A DNA stretch of 35,950 nt from CBDUQI01 sp965369325 (GTDB lineage Bacteria > Pseudomonadota > Gammaproteobacteria > Steroidobacterales > JBCBZW01). The stretch's first letter is position 1. Every line of letters begins with the position of its first letter. The notes under the pieces were generated by a model that was not told where the DNA came from, made no database searches, and saw nothing but the letters and a program-made list of their open reading frames with translations. Position numbers and translations under genes: made by a program. This document shows positions 25,004 through 33,060 of the stretch, piece after piece. The stretch covers positions 1-35,950 of the forward strand of contig CBDUQI010000036.1 of assembly GCA_965369325.1 (NCBI GenBank), in the 5' to 3' direction.

Positions 25004-28000
25004 ATGTCCATTGCAGTCAGGTTTGCGCATCTCGGTCTTGCGATGGCGGCCAGCTTTGTCGCCGCCGGCAGTGCGGTGTGGTCGCCCGCGACACTAGCAA
25101 GAGGTACCACACCCGTTGATATCCCCAATCCGGGCGAAGTGGTGTTCGGCGATCCGCCGGCTGCGGAGCTATCCGGGCCGCCCGCGTTCGTGCCGTTTGA
25201 ATCCGGGCATGTGCGCCCGCTGGCGCGCATGGATGATTTACTGGTGGTGGTGAACACACCGGACAACCGGCTGGAGGTCTATGAGATAGACCAGATCACC
25301 GGGCAGGTGCTTGAGAGCTCAGATCGTCGCGCATCGGTACCGGTGGGGATGGAACCGGTCGCCGTGTCGATAAACGGCACTCAGGCCTGGGTGACCAACC
25401 ATCTGTCCGATAGCGTGAGCATTGTGGATTTGTCTTTTAATCCACCCGCCGTACGGCGCACGCTACTCGTTGGCGATGAGCCGCGCGATATCGTGTTTGC
25501 CGGGCCGAACCAGCAGTATGCCTTTATTACCACCGCGCATCGCGGTCAGCACCGCAGCCATGCTTCGGTGGACGGGCAACCCGGGGCGGGCGATCCGCAA
25601 TTGCTGGAGCCGGGTATTGGCCGCGCGGACGTATGGGTATTTGATACCACTTCGCTTGATCAGGGCGCGTTGCCGCCGACACTGGGCGGCGTGCCGCTCG
25701 GCATTGTCGAGTTATTTGGTGATACGCCGCGCGCGCTGGCGGTAAGTCCGGATGGCGCGACGGTCTACGCCGCGGTTTTTCACTCAGGCAACGCCAGCAC
25801 CACAGTGCATGAGGAAGGGGTGGTGGATGGGTTTGAGAACGCACCGCCGCAATCCACCGTCGACACCACCGGTACCCTGGACGATGGTTTTCTGGATGTG
25901 CCCGGCGGACTGCCGGGGCCAGCGCAAAACGCGGGCACGCCTGTGATGAATGCGCCGGAGACGGGACTGATCGTCAAATACAATCCGCAGCTTGAGCAGT
26001 GGGTGGATGAGGCGGACCGGGACTGGTCGGATTTTATTCGCTTTGAGTTACCTGACTACGATGTCTTCGCGATAGACGCAGCCAACTTGGATCCGCAAAA
26101 CCTCCAGGCGCAGGCTCAGTGGTCGGGTGTGGGCAGCGTATTGTTTAACATGGCGGTGGATACAGATGGCACCGTGTATGTGTCCAACACCGAGGCCAAC
26201 AATTTGGTGCGCTTTGAAGGCGAGGGTCTGAGCTCCGGCAAAACGCCGCCCAGTGTTCAGGGGCATACGCATGAAACCCGCATTACCTTGCTGGAAGGCA
26301 GTGCGGTAAAGCCACGACATTTAAATCGACATATTGACTATAGTTGTACGCCCGTCGAGCCGCCGTGCGCACCTGCCGTGGCGCCGGGATCGCCCGCGCA
26401 TTTTAACGGTGTGCGTGAGCATTCTCTGGCGCTACCCACTCAGCTCGCGTTGTCCGATGATGGGCGCTTGTTCATGGCAGCGATGGGCTCGGGCAAAGTC
26501 GCCGTGCTACCCACCGCGACACTGAGGGACGACGCCGCGTGGAGCACACCCTGGCCGGGCGGCTTCGACCCCAGCACGGCCAGCGCTGAGTATCTGTCGG
26601 TTACCGGCGGCGGCCCCAGCGGGTTGCTGTTTTCAATCTACGAGGTCACGCCGGGCGAGCTCAGTCGATATCTGTACGTGACCACGCGATTCGACAACGG
26701 CTTTTCCGTGTTCGACCTTCAAAGCGGGCAGGAAGTACAGCATGTGCGGATGTTCACGCCGGAGCCGTTCGAAATCGTGTTCGGCCGACCAGTACTCTAC
26801 GACGCCATCCGTTCCTCCTCAAATGGCGAGAACGCGTGTGCCAGTTGCCATGTGTTTGGCGATCTGGATTCGCTGGCCTGGGATCTGGGTGATCCGGATG
26901 GTGATGCCCCCGACAGCCCCATTCCGATTGTTAATGTGGAGGATGCAGGTGCGTTCCATCCGACCAAGGGTCCCATGACCACGCAGACGCTGCGCGGTAT
27001 GGCCAACCACGGTGCGATGCACTGGCGTGGCGATCGCGCGGTCGGGGCATTTGGCAGCGATCCGTTCGACAGCGAGTTGTCGTTTCTCAACTTCCTGCCG
27101 GCGTTTGAGGGATTGTTAGGGCTGGAGCATGAGTTGGCACATGCGGACATGCAGCGTTTTGCCGATTTTATGCTGGCGGTGCAGTTGCCGCCGAACCCCG
27201 TGCGCGCCATCGATAACGTGCTGAGCGACAGCCAGGCGTTGGGCAGCAGTCTTTTCTTCGGCATCGATGGGGATGGGTTGTCGCGCCTGACGGATGGCCA
27301 GAACGTTTGCAACGATTGCCATACGCTGGATCCGCTGAATGGCTTTTATGGCACCGGCGGGCTGATGTCTAACGAGGGGTTTCCGCAGTTCTTCAAGATT
27401 GCGCATCTGCGAAACCTGTACCAGAAAGTTGGCATGTTTGGGATGGTGCACGTGCAAGATATGTTTCAACCCGTGCAACTTGATGACAATGGCGATTTCG
27501 AAAGTGAGATTGTGACGGACATGCCATTGGGGCCGCAGATACGCGGCTTTGGTTATCTGCACGATGGCAGTGTGGACAATGTGCTGCGCTTTTTGCATTC
27601 CTCCGCCTTCCGCTTTATCCAGTCGCCGGGCGGGCAAAAGCGCGGGCTGGAAGATCTGGCGGAACGTCTTGCGATTGCTGATTTTATGTTGGCATTCGAT
27701 TCCGATCTGGCACCGATGACTGGCCAGCAAGCCACCTACAGCATCAACAACGCGGCCAATAGTGTGAATCGGCTCGTGGCAATGCTCGCCTCTTCGCGCG
27801 CCCCGTTTGAGTCGAAATATCTGGGGGGCGTATCGCCGGGGGAGTGCGAGATTATCGTCAAAGCGCGGGTCGGGCACACCTACCGAGGCGCCTGGTACGA
27901 CTGGTCCGTGCCGAGCGAAGATCCGGCCATCTTTCTACGTGATGACGGCGTCTACGTGAGCGAGTTTGAAGTGCTCGCGATCGGCAATACGCCTACTCAG

Positions 28001-28126
28001 GAGCTTACCTTTACCTGTGTGCCCCCCGGGTCTGGCAAACGCATGGGCGTTGATCGGGACAGCGATGGCTGCCTGGATTTTCTGGACGACGCGCCGAGCA
28101 ATCCAAAGCGTGGCTGTTCTTTGTAG
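25004..28126 (+). CDS. Secreted beta-propeller/di-heme c-type cytochrome protein
   Basis: A 1040-residue exported protein. A signal peptide (MSIAVRFAHLGLAMAASFVA) is followed by a YVTN-type beta-propeller over about residues 70-590 (DDLLVVVNTPDNRLEVYEI, WVTNHLSDSVSIVDLS, ALAVSPDGATVYAAVFHSGN). The C-terminal third has two c-type heme motifs, CASCH at residues 612-616 and CNDCH at 769-773, each in a cytochrome-c-peroxidase-like context (for example PTKGPMTTQTLRGMANHGAM). The last residues have a calcium-type loop (DRDSDGCLDFLDD). Architecture recalls the surface-associated cytochrome c peroxidase type (SACCP) of Methylococcus. It likely acts outside the cytoplasmic membrane in electron transfer or peroxide reduction; the substrate is unknown. 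A terminator follows at 28155-28184. Confidence 0.82.
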   Translation: MSIAVRFAHLGLAMAASFVAAGSAVWSPATLARGTTPVDIPNPGEVVFGDPPAAELSGPPAFVPFESGHVRPLARMDDLLVVVNTPDNRLEVYEIDQITGQVLESSDRRASVPVGMEPVAVSINGTQAWVTNHLSDSVSIVDLSFNPPAVRRTLLVGDEPRDIVFAGPNQQYAFITTAHRGQHRSHASVDGQPGAGDPQLLEPGIGRADVWVFDTTSLDQGALPPTLGGVPLGIVELFGDTPRALAVSPDGATVYAAVFHSGNASTTVHEEGVVDGFENAPPQSTVDTTGTLDDGFLDVPGGLPGPAQNAGTPVMNAPETGLIVKYNPQLEQWVDEADRDWSDFIRFELPDYDVFAIDAANLDPQNLQAQAQWSGVGSVLFNMAVDTDGTVYVSNTEANNLVRFEGEGLSSGKTPPSVQGHTHETRITLLEGSAVKPRHLNRHIDYSCTPVEPPCAPAVAPGSPAHFNGVREHSLALPTQLALSDDGRLFMAAMGSGKVAVLPTATLRDDAAWSTPWPGGFDPSTASAEYLSVTGGGPSGLLFSIYEVTPGELSRYLYVTTRFDNGFSVFDLQSGQEVQHVRMFTPEPFEIVFGRPVLYDAIRSSSNGENACASCHVFGDLDSLAWDLGDPDGDAPDSPIPIVNVEDAGAFHPTKGPMTTQTLRGMANHGAMHWRGDRAVGAFGSDPFDSELSFLNFLPAFEGLLGLEHELAHADMQRFADFMLAVQLPPNPVRAIDNVLSDSQALGSSLFFGIDGDGLSRLTDGQNVCNDCHTLDPLNGFYGTGGLMSNEGFPQFFKIAHLRNLYQKVGMFGMVHVQDMFQPVQLDDNGDFESEIVTDMPLGPQIRGFGYLHDGSVDNVLRFLHSSAFRFIQSPGGQKRGLEDLAERLAIADFMLAFDSDLAPMTGQQATYSINNAANSVNRLVAMLASSRAPFESKYLGGVSPGECEIIVKARVGHTYRGAWYDWSVPSEDPAIFLRDDGVYVSEFEVLAIGNTPTQELTFTCVPPGSGKRMGVDRDSDGCLDFLDDAPSNPKRGCSL

Positions 28127-28154
28127 TGTGGGTGAAGCACTACGGAGAGCTCTT

Positions 28155-28184
28155 AAGAGCAGGCCATCGGGTCTGCTCTTTTTT
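28155..28184 (+). terminator. Intrinsic terminator of the cytochrome gene
   Basis: AAGAGCAG and CTGCTCTT form an 8-bp stem with a 10-nt loop, followed by TTTT (six T in a row counting the arm end). It sits 28 nt after the stop. The left arm is also part of the palindrome GCTCTTAAGAGC (28149-28160), so an alternative fold exists. Confidence 0.85.
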
Positions 28185-28234
28185 CTCGCGCGTCTATCGC
28201 GCGCCGGTGGCCGTGCACCGCGAGGCGCGCGCCG

Positions 28235-29791
28235 CTATTGCTCTCGCGTCAGCCGTGGGCAGAGCACCCGGGTGCCGTCGCGACTGTGCACGTCCGGCAG
28301 GCGCCATTCGATCGCTTCCGGGTCTGCGTCCAGGTTCCGCACGATACTGAGCACAGCGCCGTCTTTGCGGTTCAGGTAACGTCCGTCCGGTAACGCCAGC
28401 AGATGCGCCTGCCCAGGGAACGCTAGCCAGTTTAGATATAACTGCTTCGCAGAGGCGTGTAACTCAAAGGCGCCAAGACCCGGGTAACGATAGCGGGTGC
28501 CATGCAGTTCCGTTGCCGGTACCCCAGCGTGGGTAAGCTCGGGTCGGGGCAGCGGCGCGACAGGCCGCGCGTGCGCAACGCTCGCGAGCGTATCCGGGAG
28601 CACGCGCAGCGCCATTATGGCGTGCACATTGCCCAGCAGTACAACGCTTAATCGCGTGGCGGGGTAGTAGCGAGCGCTGGCGATAAAGCCCAGGCCGATA
28701 CCGCTTTGTTCTTGAAAGCGGCCGTTGTCATCCTCACCCGGGCTCCAGCCATGCACAAACGATGCATCACGCGCCTGTTTACTCCCAAGGCGTGCGCGCA
28801 GCCAGATGAGTATGTCCTGTGCTGTGCTGTAAATGGCCGGGCGTAGCGGCAGGTGGCGATCACGCGCGGTGGGGATGTTGCGCACGCCGAGCGGAGGCGG
28901 CCCTGGGTGGTAGCCGCGTGCGCGCCCTACGATCAGCTGGCGCCCATCATCCAGCGCCGTGGCGTGCATCTGCAGCGGGGCGAACAGTGTGCTATGCGCG
29001 AACTCGCCATAGGTTTGCCCGCTGATCACTTCCACCAGATACGCCAGCAGCACATAACCGGCGGCGGAGTACTCGCCCTGAGTCCCTGGCGCAAAGCGCA
29101 GCGGGTGACTGGCGATGTGCTCCACCATCTGCGCCAACGAGTGCAGACCGGCCGGTGCCGGGCGTAGGTGCGGGCTGTCGGCAATGCCCGCCTGGTGCAG
29201 TAGCAGCATCTCGATGCTGATTTGCCCACCCTCGGGATAATGGGGCAGGTAGCGGCTGATGGGATCGCGGATGTCCACTCGCTGCGCCGCGGCCAGCGCT
29301 TGGATTGCGGCGGCGGTGACGGTGTCGCCGAGGGCAGCGATATGAAATCGGCTGGCAGGCGTGTTCGGCGTGCCGGCCTCATGATCGGCCTGTCCAAAGG
29401 ACTGGTGAAAAAGCACCTGTTCACCGCGAGCAAGTAGCACCGTGCCACTGAGTTCGCCACTGCGTGCAAATGGTTGCGCATGCGCGAGCAATTGCGCTTC
29501 CAGGGATGGCGCTGGCGGTGGCTGTCCGTGCGCCGTCGGTGGCGCCAGCAGGCTTGCGCCGACCAGTAGCGCGCGCAACACCAGCACAGCGGTGGAAGCC
29601 GACCGGGCCGGCACTAACCACGCGCAGACCAGCGGGGCGTGGACTAACCAAGCCGGCGCCCATCGCCCGGGTGACAGCCGACGTCGGACCGTCGCAGGCG
29701 CCGCCATCGCAGGGGCTGCCCACACAGATGGGGCCAATAGCGTTGGGCGCTGCGCAGTGCTTTGCATGGGAGAGATTATAACTTGGGTCAT
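28235..29791 (-). CDS. Serine-hydrolase (beta-lactamase) fold protein, catalytic residues lost
   Basis: The 518-residue protein follows the class C beta-lactamase/penicillin-binding fold. A hydrophobic export segment (about 66-88, LVLRALLVGASLLAPPTAHG) precedes ELSGTVLLARGEQVLFHQSF, the helix PISRYLPHYPEGG, and the conserved ISIEMLLLHQAGI and YVLLAYLVEVISGQTY. The catalytic S-x-x-K is replaced by A153-L-G-D156 (context FHIAALGDTVTAAA), and the Y-x-N motif reads Y241-S-A243. It is therefore probably not an active serine hydrolase. ATG 29791 gives a long N-terminus; ATG 29767 is possible. It is divergent from the FliK-like gene. A scaffold or binding role is plausible but unproven. Confidence 0.8.
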   Translation of the reverse strand: MTQVIISPMQSTAQRPTLLAPSVWAAPAMAAPATVRRRLSPGRWAPAWLVHAPLVCAWLVPARSASTAVLVLRALLVGASLLAPPTAHGQPPPAPSLEAQLLAHAQPFARSGELSGTVLLARGEQVLFHQSFGQADHEAGTPNTPASRFHIAALGDTVTAAAIQALAAAQRVDIRDPISRYLPHYPEGGQISIEMLLLHQAGIADSPHLRPAPAGLHSLAQMVEHIASHPLRFAPGTQGEYSAAGYVLLAYLVEVISGQTYGEFAHSTLFAPLQMHATALDDGRQLIVGRARGYHPGPPPLGVRNIPTARDRHLPLRPAIYSTAQDILIWLRARLGSKQARDASFVHGWSPGEDDNGRFQEQSGIGLGFIASARYYPATRLSVVLLGNVHAIMALRVLPDTLASVAHARPVAPLPRPELTHAGVPATELHGTRYRYPGLGAFELHASAKQLYLNWLAFPGQAHLLALPDGRYLNRKDGAVLSIVRNLDADPEAIEWRLPDVHSRDGTRVLCPRLTREQ

Positions 29792-29837
29792 TTTCGCCGG
29801 GGCAGCGGCCCGGGCGACGCTTGTTCGGTGTCAACGC

Positions 29838-29864
29838 TCAAGTCTTGCGGATGCCGGCCGATGC
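29838..29864 (+). promoter_or_regulatory. Sigma-28-like sequence at start of fliK-like gene
   Basis: TCAAGTCT, 11 nt, GCCGATGC: correct spacing, but two mismatches in the -10 part and one in TAAAG. It overlaps the ATG at 29851 and would force a start at or after 29872. It is either chance or a sign that the start is wrongly placed. Confidence 0.3.
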
Positions 29865-31080
29865 AGCAGATATGGAGTCGTTTGTCCCAATCAAAGCGGG
29901 CGGGCACATCAGCCCCACCCAGCCGGCGATACGCAACCTGTGGACAGCGGGCACGTTGCTGCGCGCCACCGTACTTGATGCGGCTTCGGCCGGGAGGGTG
30001 CAGCTGCAGGTAGGCCACCATGCGGTGCAAGCGCGTACGGGCCTGAATCTGCAAGCCGGCCAGACCTTGCACCTGAGGGTGAGTCACGCCGGAGAGCTGA
30101 CGGTGTTGCAGGCTAAGGCCGACCCGCCAACAGGCACGAGCGCCGCCAGCGTCACTCGCAGCCAGATTGAGGGCGCACTGCGTCAAGCGCTGCCCAGGCA
30201 GCAGAGCATGACTGGGTTACTGGCCAATTTGCAGCAGGCCGTGAGTACCGGTGTGGATCTTGATGCGCCAACGGTGGCGGCCGCCCGAGCGTTTCTCAAC
30301 CAGCTGCCGGGTCTTAAGCAACTACGCTCGGCGGGCGGTATGGCCGAGCTGATTGCGCGCAGCGGCATTACCCATGAGGCCAGCGGCACTGTGTCGCGCC
30401 CTGGAGGCAGCACGGATCTTAAGGGAGCGTTGCTTCGGCTGATCGGCCAACTGGTCAGCACTACGCCCACACCGGCGGTCGATAGAGGCCCCGCAACAAC
30501 ATCGACCGCGACGGCAACGCTAGCGTCGAGGCCTGAGACGCTGCCGCCGCTGCGCGAGGGCGCCGTGCAAGGGCAGCCGCGCGCGATGACCAATTTGAAT
30601 CTTCAGGCCGATCCGGGCTTGCAGTTGTTGCGTCAGGCCGAGGCGGCGCTGGCGCGTGTTCAGCTCAGTCAGCTGGCCTCGGTGCCGGTGGAGGACTCTT
30701 CGCGCCAGCTATGGACATTTGAACTGGCCTTGCGTGCGGATCAAGCAACGCCGACGGTAATTCAGTTTCGGGTGGAGAAGGAGCCAGGCAGTCGCCCTAG
30801 CAGTGAAGCGCCGGAGGATGAACGCTGGTCGGTGAGTATTGGGCTGGACCTGGACGCGTTGGGTCCGGTCGAGGCACGTGTCAGCGTATTAGGCGAGCGG
30901 GTGTCCGCCAGCCTACGTGCGCACAAAGCCGAGACCAGTCAGTTGATTAACGAGCACCTGTCAAATTTGCGTGAGGCGATCAGCGGTCGCGGCCTGCAGG
31001 TCGACTGCGTGAGCTGTCGTCAGGGCTTAAGCGATAAGCGGCTGCACTTGCAGGCGCATCTAATTGAGGTGCGTGCGTGA
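29851..31080 (+). CDS. FliK-like hook-length control protein
   Basis: Flagellar hook-length control domain protein of about 409 residues. The C-terminal part matches the FliK C-terminal domain (Flg_hook): LDLDALGPVEARVSVLGERV, then SASLRAHKAETSQLINEHL and SNLREAISGRGLQV. The middle is Ala/Pro/Thr-rich, as in FliK rulers. The start is uncertain: ATG 29851, ATG 29872 or TTG 29821. Its last bases overlap the next gene by 4 nt. A canonical fliK would normally sit with fliE-fliJ, which are outside this window, so this may be a second copy or the only one. Confidence 0.8.
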   Translation: MPADAADMESFVPIKAGGHISPTQPAIRNLWTAGTLLRATVLDAASAGRVQLQVGHHAVQARTGLNLQAGQTLHLRVSHAGELTVLQAKADPPTGTSAASVTRSQIEGALRQALPRQQSMTGLLANLQQAVSTGVDLDAPTVAAARAFLNQLPGLKQLRSAGGMAELIARSGITHEASGTVSRPGGSTDLKGALLRLIGQLVSTTPTPAVDRGPATTSTATATLASRPETLPPLREGAVQGQPRAMTNLNLQADPGLQLLRQAEAALARVQLSQLASVPVEDSSRQLWTFELALRADQATPTVIQFRVEKEPGSRPSSEAPEDERWSVSIGLDLDALGPVEARVSVLGERVSASLRAHKAETSQLINEHLSNLREAISGRGLQVDCVSCRQGLSDKRLHLQAHLIEVRA

Positions 31081-31415
31081 GCGATCAGCCGGATAACACT
31101 GAAACCACTGAAGTGGCTGTTGCTTTGCATTACTCCGGTAAGGGCGCGCCGCGTATTACGGCAAAAGGTCGCGGTGAGGTGGCCGCCCGTATTCGCGAAG
31201 TTGCGCAAGAGCACGCTGTGCCGGAGTGTCAGAACGCCGATCTGGTGGGCTTGCTTGAGCGGGTAGAATTGGGCGAGGAAATCCCGGAGGCATTGTTTGT
31301 CGCGGTAGCGGAAGTCATCGCCTTTGCCTACTCACTCAGCGGTGGTAGCCCAACGGCGTCCTCAGACCTGCAAGCGGGCGATCACGGCGCTGCCAGCCTG
31401 CTCGGTATTGACTGA
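31077..31415 (+). CDS. FlhB C-terminal-like small protein (FlhX type)
   Basis: Resembles only the cytoplasmic C-terminal domain of the flagellar export switch protein FlhB: EVAVALHYSGKGAPRITAKG, NADLVGLLERVELGEEIPEA and LFVAVAEVIAFAYSLSGG. It has 112 residues, no membrane helices, and lacks the NPTH autocleavage motif. Such proteins (B. subtilis YlqH, and FlhX elsewhere) often follow a FliK-like gene, as here. GTG 31077 overlaps the FliK-like stop (GTGA). The last 54 nt overlap the end of leuB on the other strand. It may stand in for the cleaved FlhB fragment in export switching. Confidence 0.82.
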   Translation: MSDQPDNTETTEVAVALHYSGKGAPRITAKGRGEVAARIREVAQEHAVPECQNADLVGLLERVELGEEIPEALFVAVAEVIAFAYSLSGGSPTASSDLQAGDHGAASLLGID

Positions 31416-32426
31416 GGCGCCGCCCGCAGCCAGATCTACTGTAAAAACACCGTCGTCCAACGTGGCGCCTACAGCGGCCTCCAGGGCGAGCGCCTCGGCC
31501 TGCAGCCCGAGCGGGTGGCGCAAGGCCATCGCCGCGCTCAGGATGGTACCTAAGGGGTTGGCAATGCCGTCGCCGGCGATATCCGGCGCGGAGCCGTGGA
31601 TGGGCTCGTATAAGCCGCGCCCTCCATCGCCGAGTGAAGCCGACGGCAACAGCCCCATCGAGCCTGCTAGCATCGAGGCCTCATCGGTGATGATGTCGCC
31701 GAACATGTTCTCCAGCACCATCACATCAAAATCGCGCGGGCGAGAGATGAGATGCATGGTCGCCGCATCGATCAGCACGTGCTCTAGCTCTAGGTCCGGG
31801 TAGTCGTTGCGCACAATTCGCTCGCAGGTGCTGCGCCACAGGCGCGAGGTGGCCAGTACATTGGCCTTGTCGACCGACGTTAGCTTGCGCGAGCGGGCCA
31901 TCGCAAGATCCGCCGCGACGCGCACAATGCGCTCGATTTCCTCCACCGTGTAGGCGCACACATCGCTGGCATACGTCTCGGTCTCTACCCGCTCGCCAAA
32001 GTAGATGCCGCCGGTGAGTTCACGCACCACCATGATGTCCACATCGTTCAGTAGCGCGGGTTTAAGTGGTGAGGCGTCACGCAGGCTGGGGTGTGGCACC
32101 ACCGGGCGCAGATTGGCGAACAGTTGCAGCGACTTGCGCAACCGCAGTAAGCCTTGCTCCGGGCGTATGGGGGCGTCCGCGGAGGAGTACTTGGGTGTAC
32201 CAACAGCGCCCAGCAACATGGCATCGGTGTGTTGGCAGGACTCTAGTGTGGCCTCAGGCAAGGGATCCCCAGTGGCGTCGATCGCGGCACCGCCGATCAG
32301 CTGCGGATCGAAGCTGAATTGATGCCCATAGCGCTCCGCGACCGCCTGCAGGCAACGCACGGCCTGCGCCGTCACTTCCGGGCCGACGCCGTCGCCGGCC
32401 AGCACGGTAAAACTGTATTTGCTCAT
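31362..32426 (-). CDS. leuB: 3-isopropylmalate dehydrogenase LeuB
   Basis: Oxidises and decarboxylates 3-isopropylmalate with NAD in leucine synthesis. At 354 residues it shows VLAGDGVGPEVTAQAV at the start, LLGAVGTPKYSS, the NAD-side GDIITDEASMLAGSMGLLPS, and EPIHGSAPDIAGDGIANPLG. ATG 32426 overlaps the leuD stop by 4 nt (ATGA), which decides the start against a longer frame from 32504. The gene's 3' end overlaps the convergent flhX-like gene by 54 nt. Confidence 0.96.
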   Translation of the reverse strand: MSKYSFTVLAGDGVGPEVTAQAVRCLQAVAERYGHQFSFDPQLIGGAAIDATGDPLPEATLESCQHTDAMLLGAVGTPKYSSADAPIRPEQGLLRLRKSLQLFANLRPVVPHPSLRDASPLKPALLNDVDIMVVRELTGGIYFGERVETETYASDVCAYTVEEIERIVRVAADLAMARSRKLTSVDKANVLATSRLWRSTCERIVRNDYPDLELEHVLIDAATMHLISRPRDFDVMVLENMFGDIITDEASMLAGSMGLLPSASLGDGGRGLYEPIHGSAPDIAGDGIANPLGTILSAAMALRHPLGLQAEALALEAAVGATLDDGVFTVDLAAGGASVNTEQAGSAVIARLQV

Positions 32427-32995
32427 CGGCCGCTTTCGAACGCGGCGATCGCATCGCCCAGATTCAGCAGATAGCCTAACTGGTCGACCCCCTGCATCAG
32501 GCAATAGCGGGCGAAGTCGTCAATCGGGAACGATATCTGGCGGCCGTCCTCAAGCTGCAGGCAACGCTGCTCCAGATCGACGGTTACCTGCGCCCCGGGG
32601 TGTTGCAACAGCCACTGGTGGGCACCCGTGTCCAGCACGATCGGCACCAGCCCATTCTTAAGTGAATTGCTGCGGAAGATGTCGGCGATTTGCGAGCTAA
32701 TCACCGCCTTGAAACCGTAGTCCAGTAACGCCCAAGGCGCATGTTCACGTGATGAGCCGCAGCCGAAGTTGTGTCCCGCCACCAGCACCTCACAGCCGTG
32801 CGCCGCGTCGGTATTCAGCACAAAATCGGCGCGCGCGTTGCCCGCGCTGTCGTAACGCCAGTCGGCAAACGCATGCTGACCTAGCCCCTCACGGGTGGTG
32901 GTGGTGAGGAAGCGCGCCGGGATGATCTGATCGGTATCGATATCCTGCTGCGGCATGAGCACGGTCGTCGAACTGAATCGGGTAATGGCTTGCAT
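32423..32995 (-). CDS. leuD: 3-isopropylmalate dehydratase small subunit LeuD
   Basis: Small subunit of isopropylmalate isomerase. The 190-residue protein begins MQAITRFSSTTVLMPQQDID and has the swivel-domain signature VLVAGHNFGCGSSREHAPWA, then SSQIADIFRSNSLKNGLVP. ATG 32995 is used because the frame continues upstream to 33427 only as a shadow of leuC. leuC lies 65 nt upstream and leuB overlaps downstream by 4 nt. Confidence 0.96.
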   Translation of the reverse strand: MQAITRFSSTTVLMPQQDIDTDQIIPARFLTTTTREGLGQHAFADWRYDSAGNARADFVLNTDAAHGCEVLVAGHNFGCGSSREHAPWALLDYGFKAVISSQIADIFRSNSLKNGLVPIVLDTGAHQWLLQHPGAQVTVDLEQRCLQLEDGRQISFPIDDFARYCLMQGVDQLGYLLNLGDAIAAFESGR

Positions 32996-33060
32996 GGGTG
33001 AGTCTCTTGAAAAATCTAGTCTGAAAGCTATGTATCGAAAGCAGCCTGTGCAGCGGGGAA

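Noticed and set aside
28199..28230. GCGCGCC/GGCGCGC stem as terminator for the minus-strand hydrolase gene
   Set aside because: No T-run on the minus strand and highly GC-rich surroundings make such pairing likely by chance.
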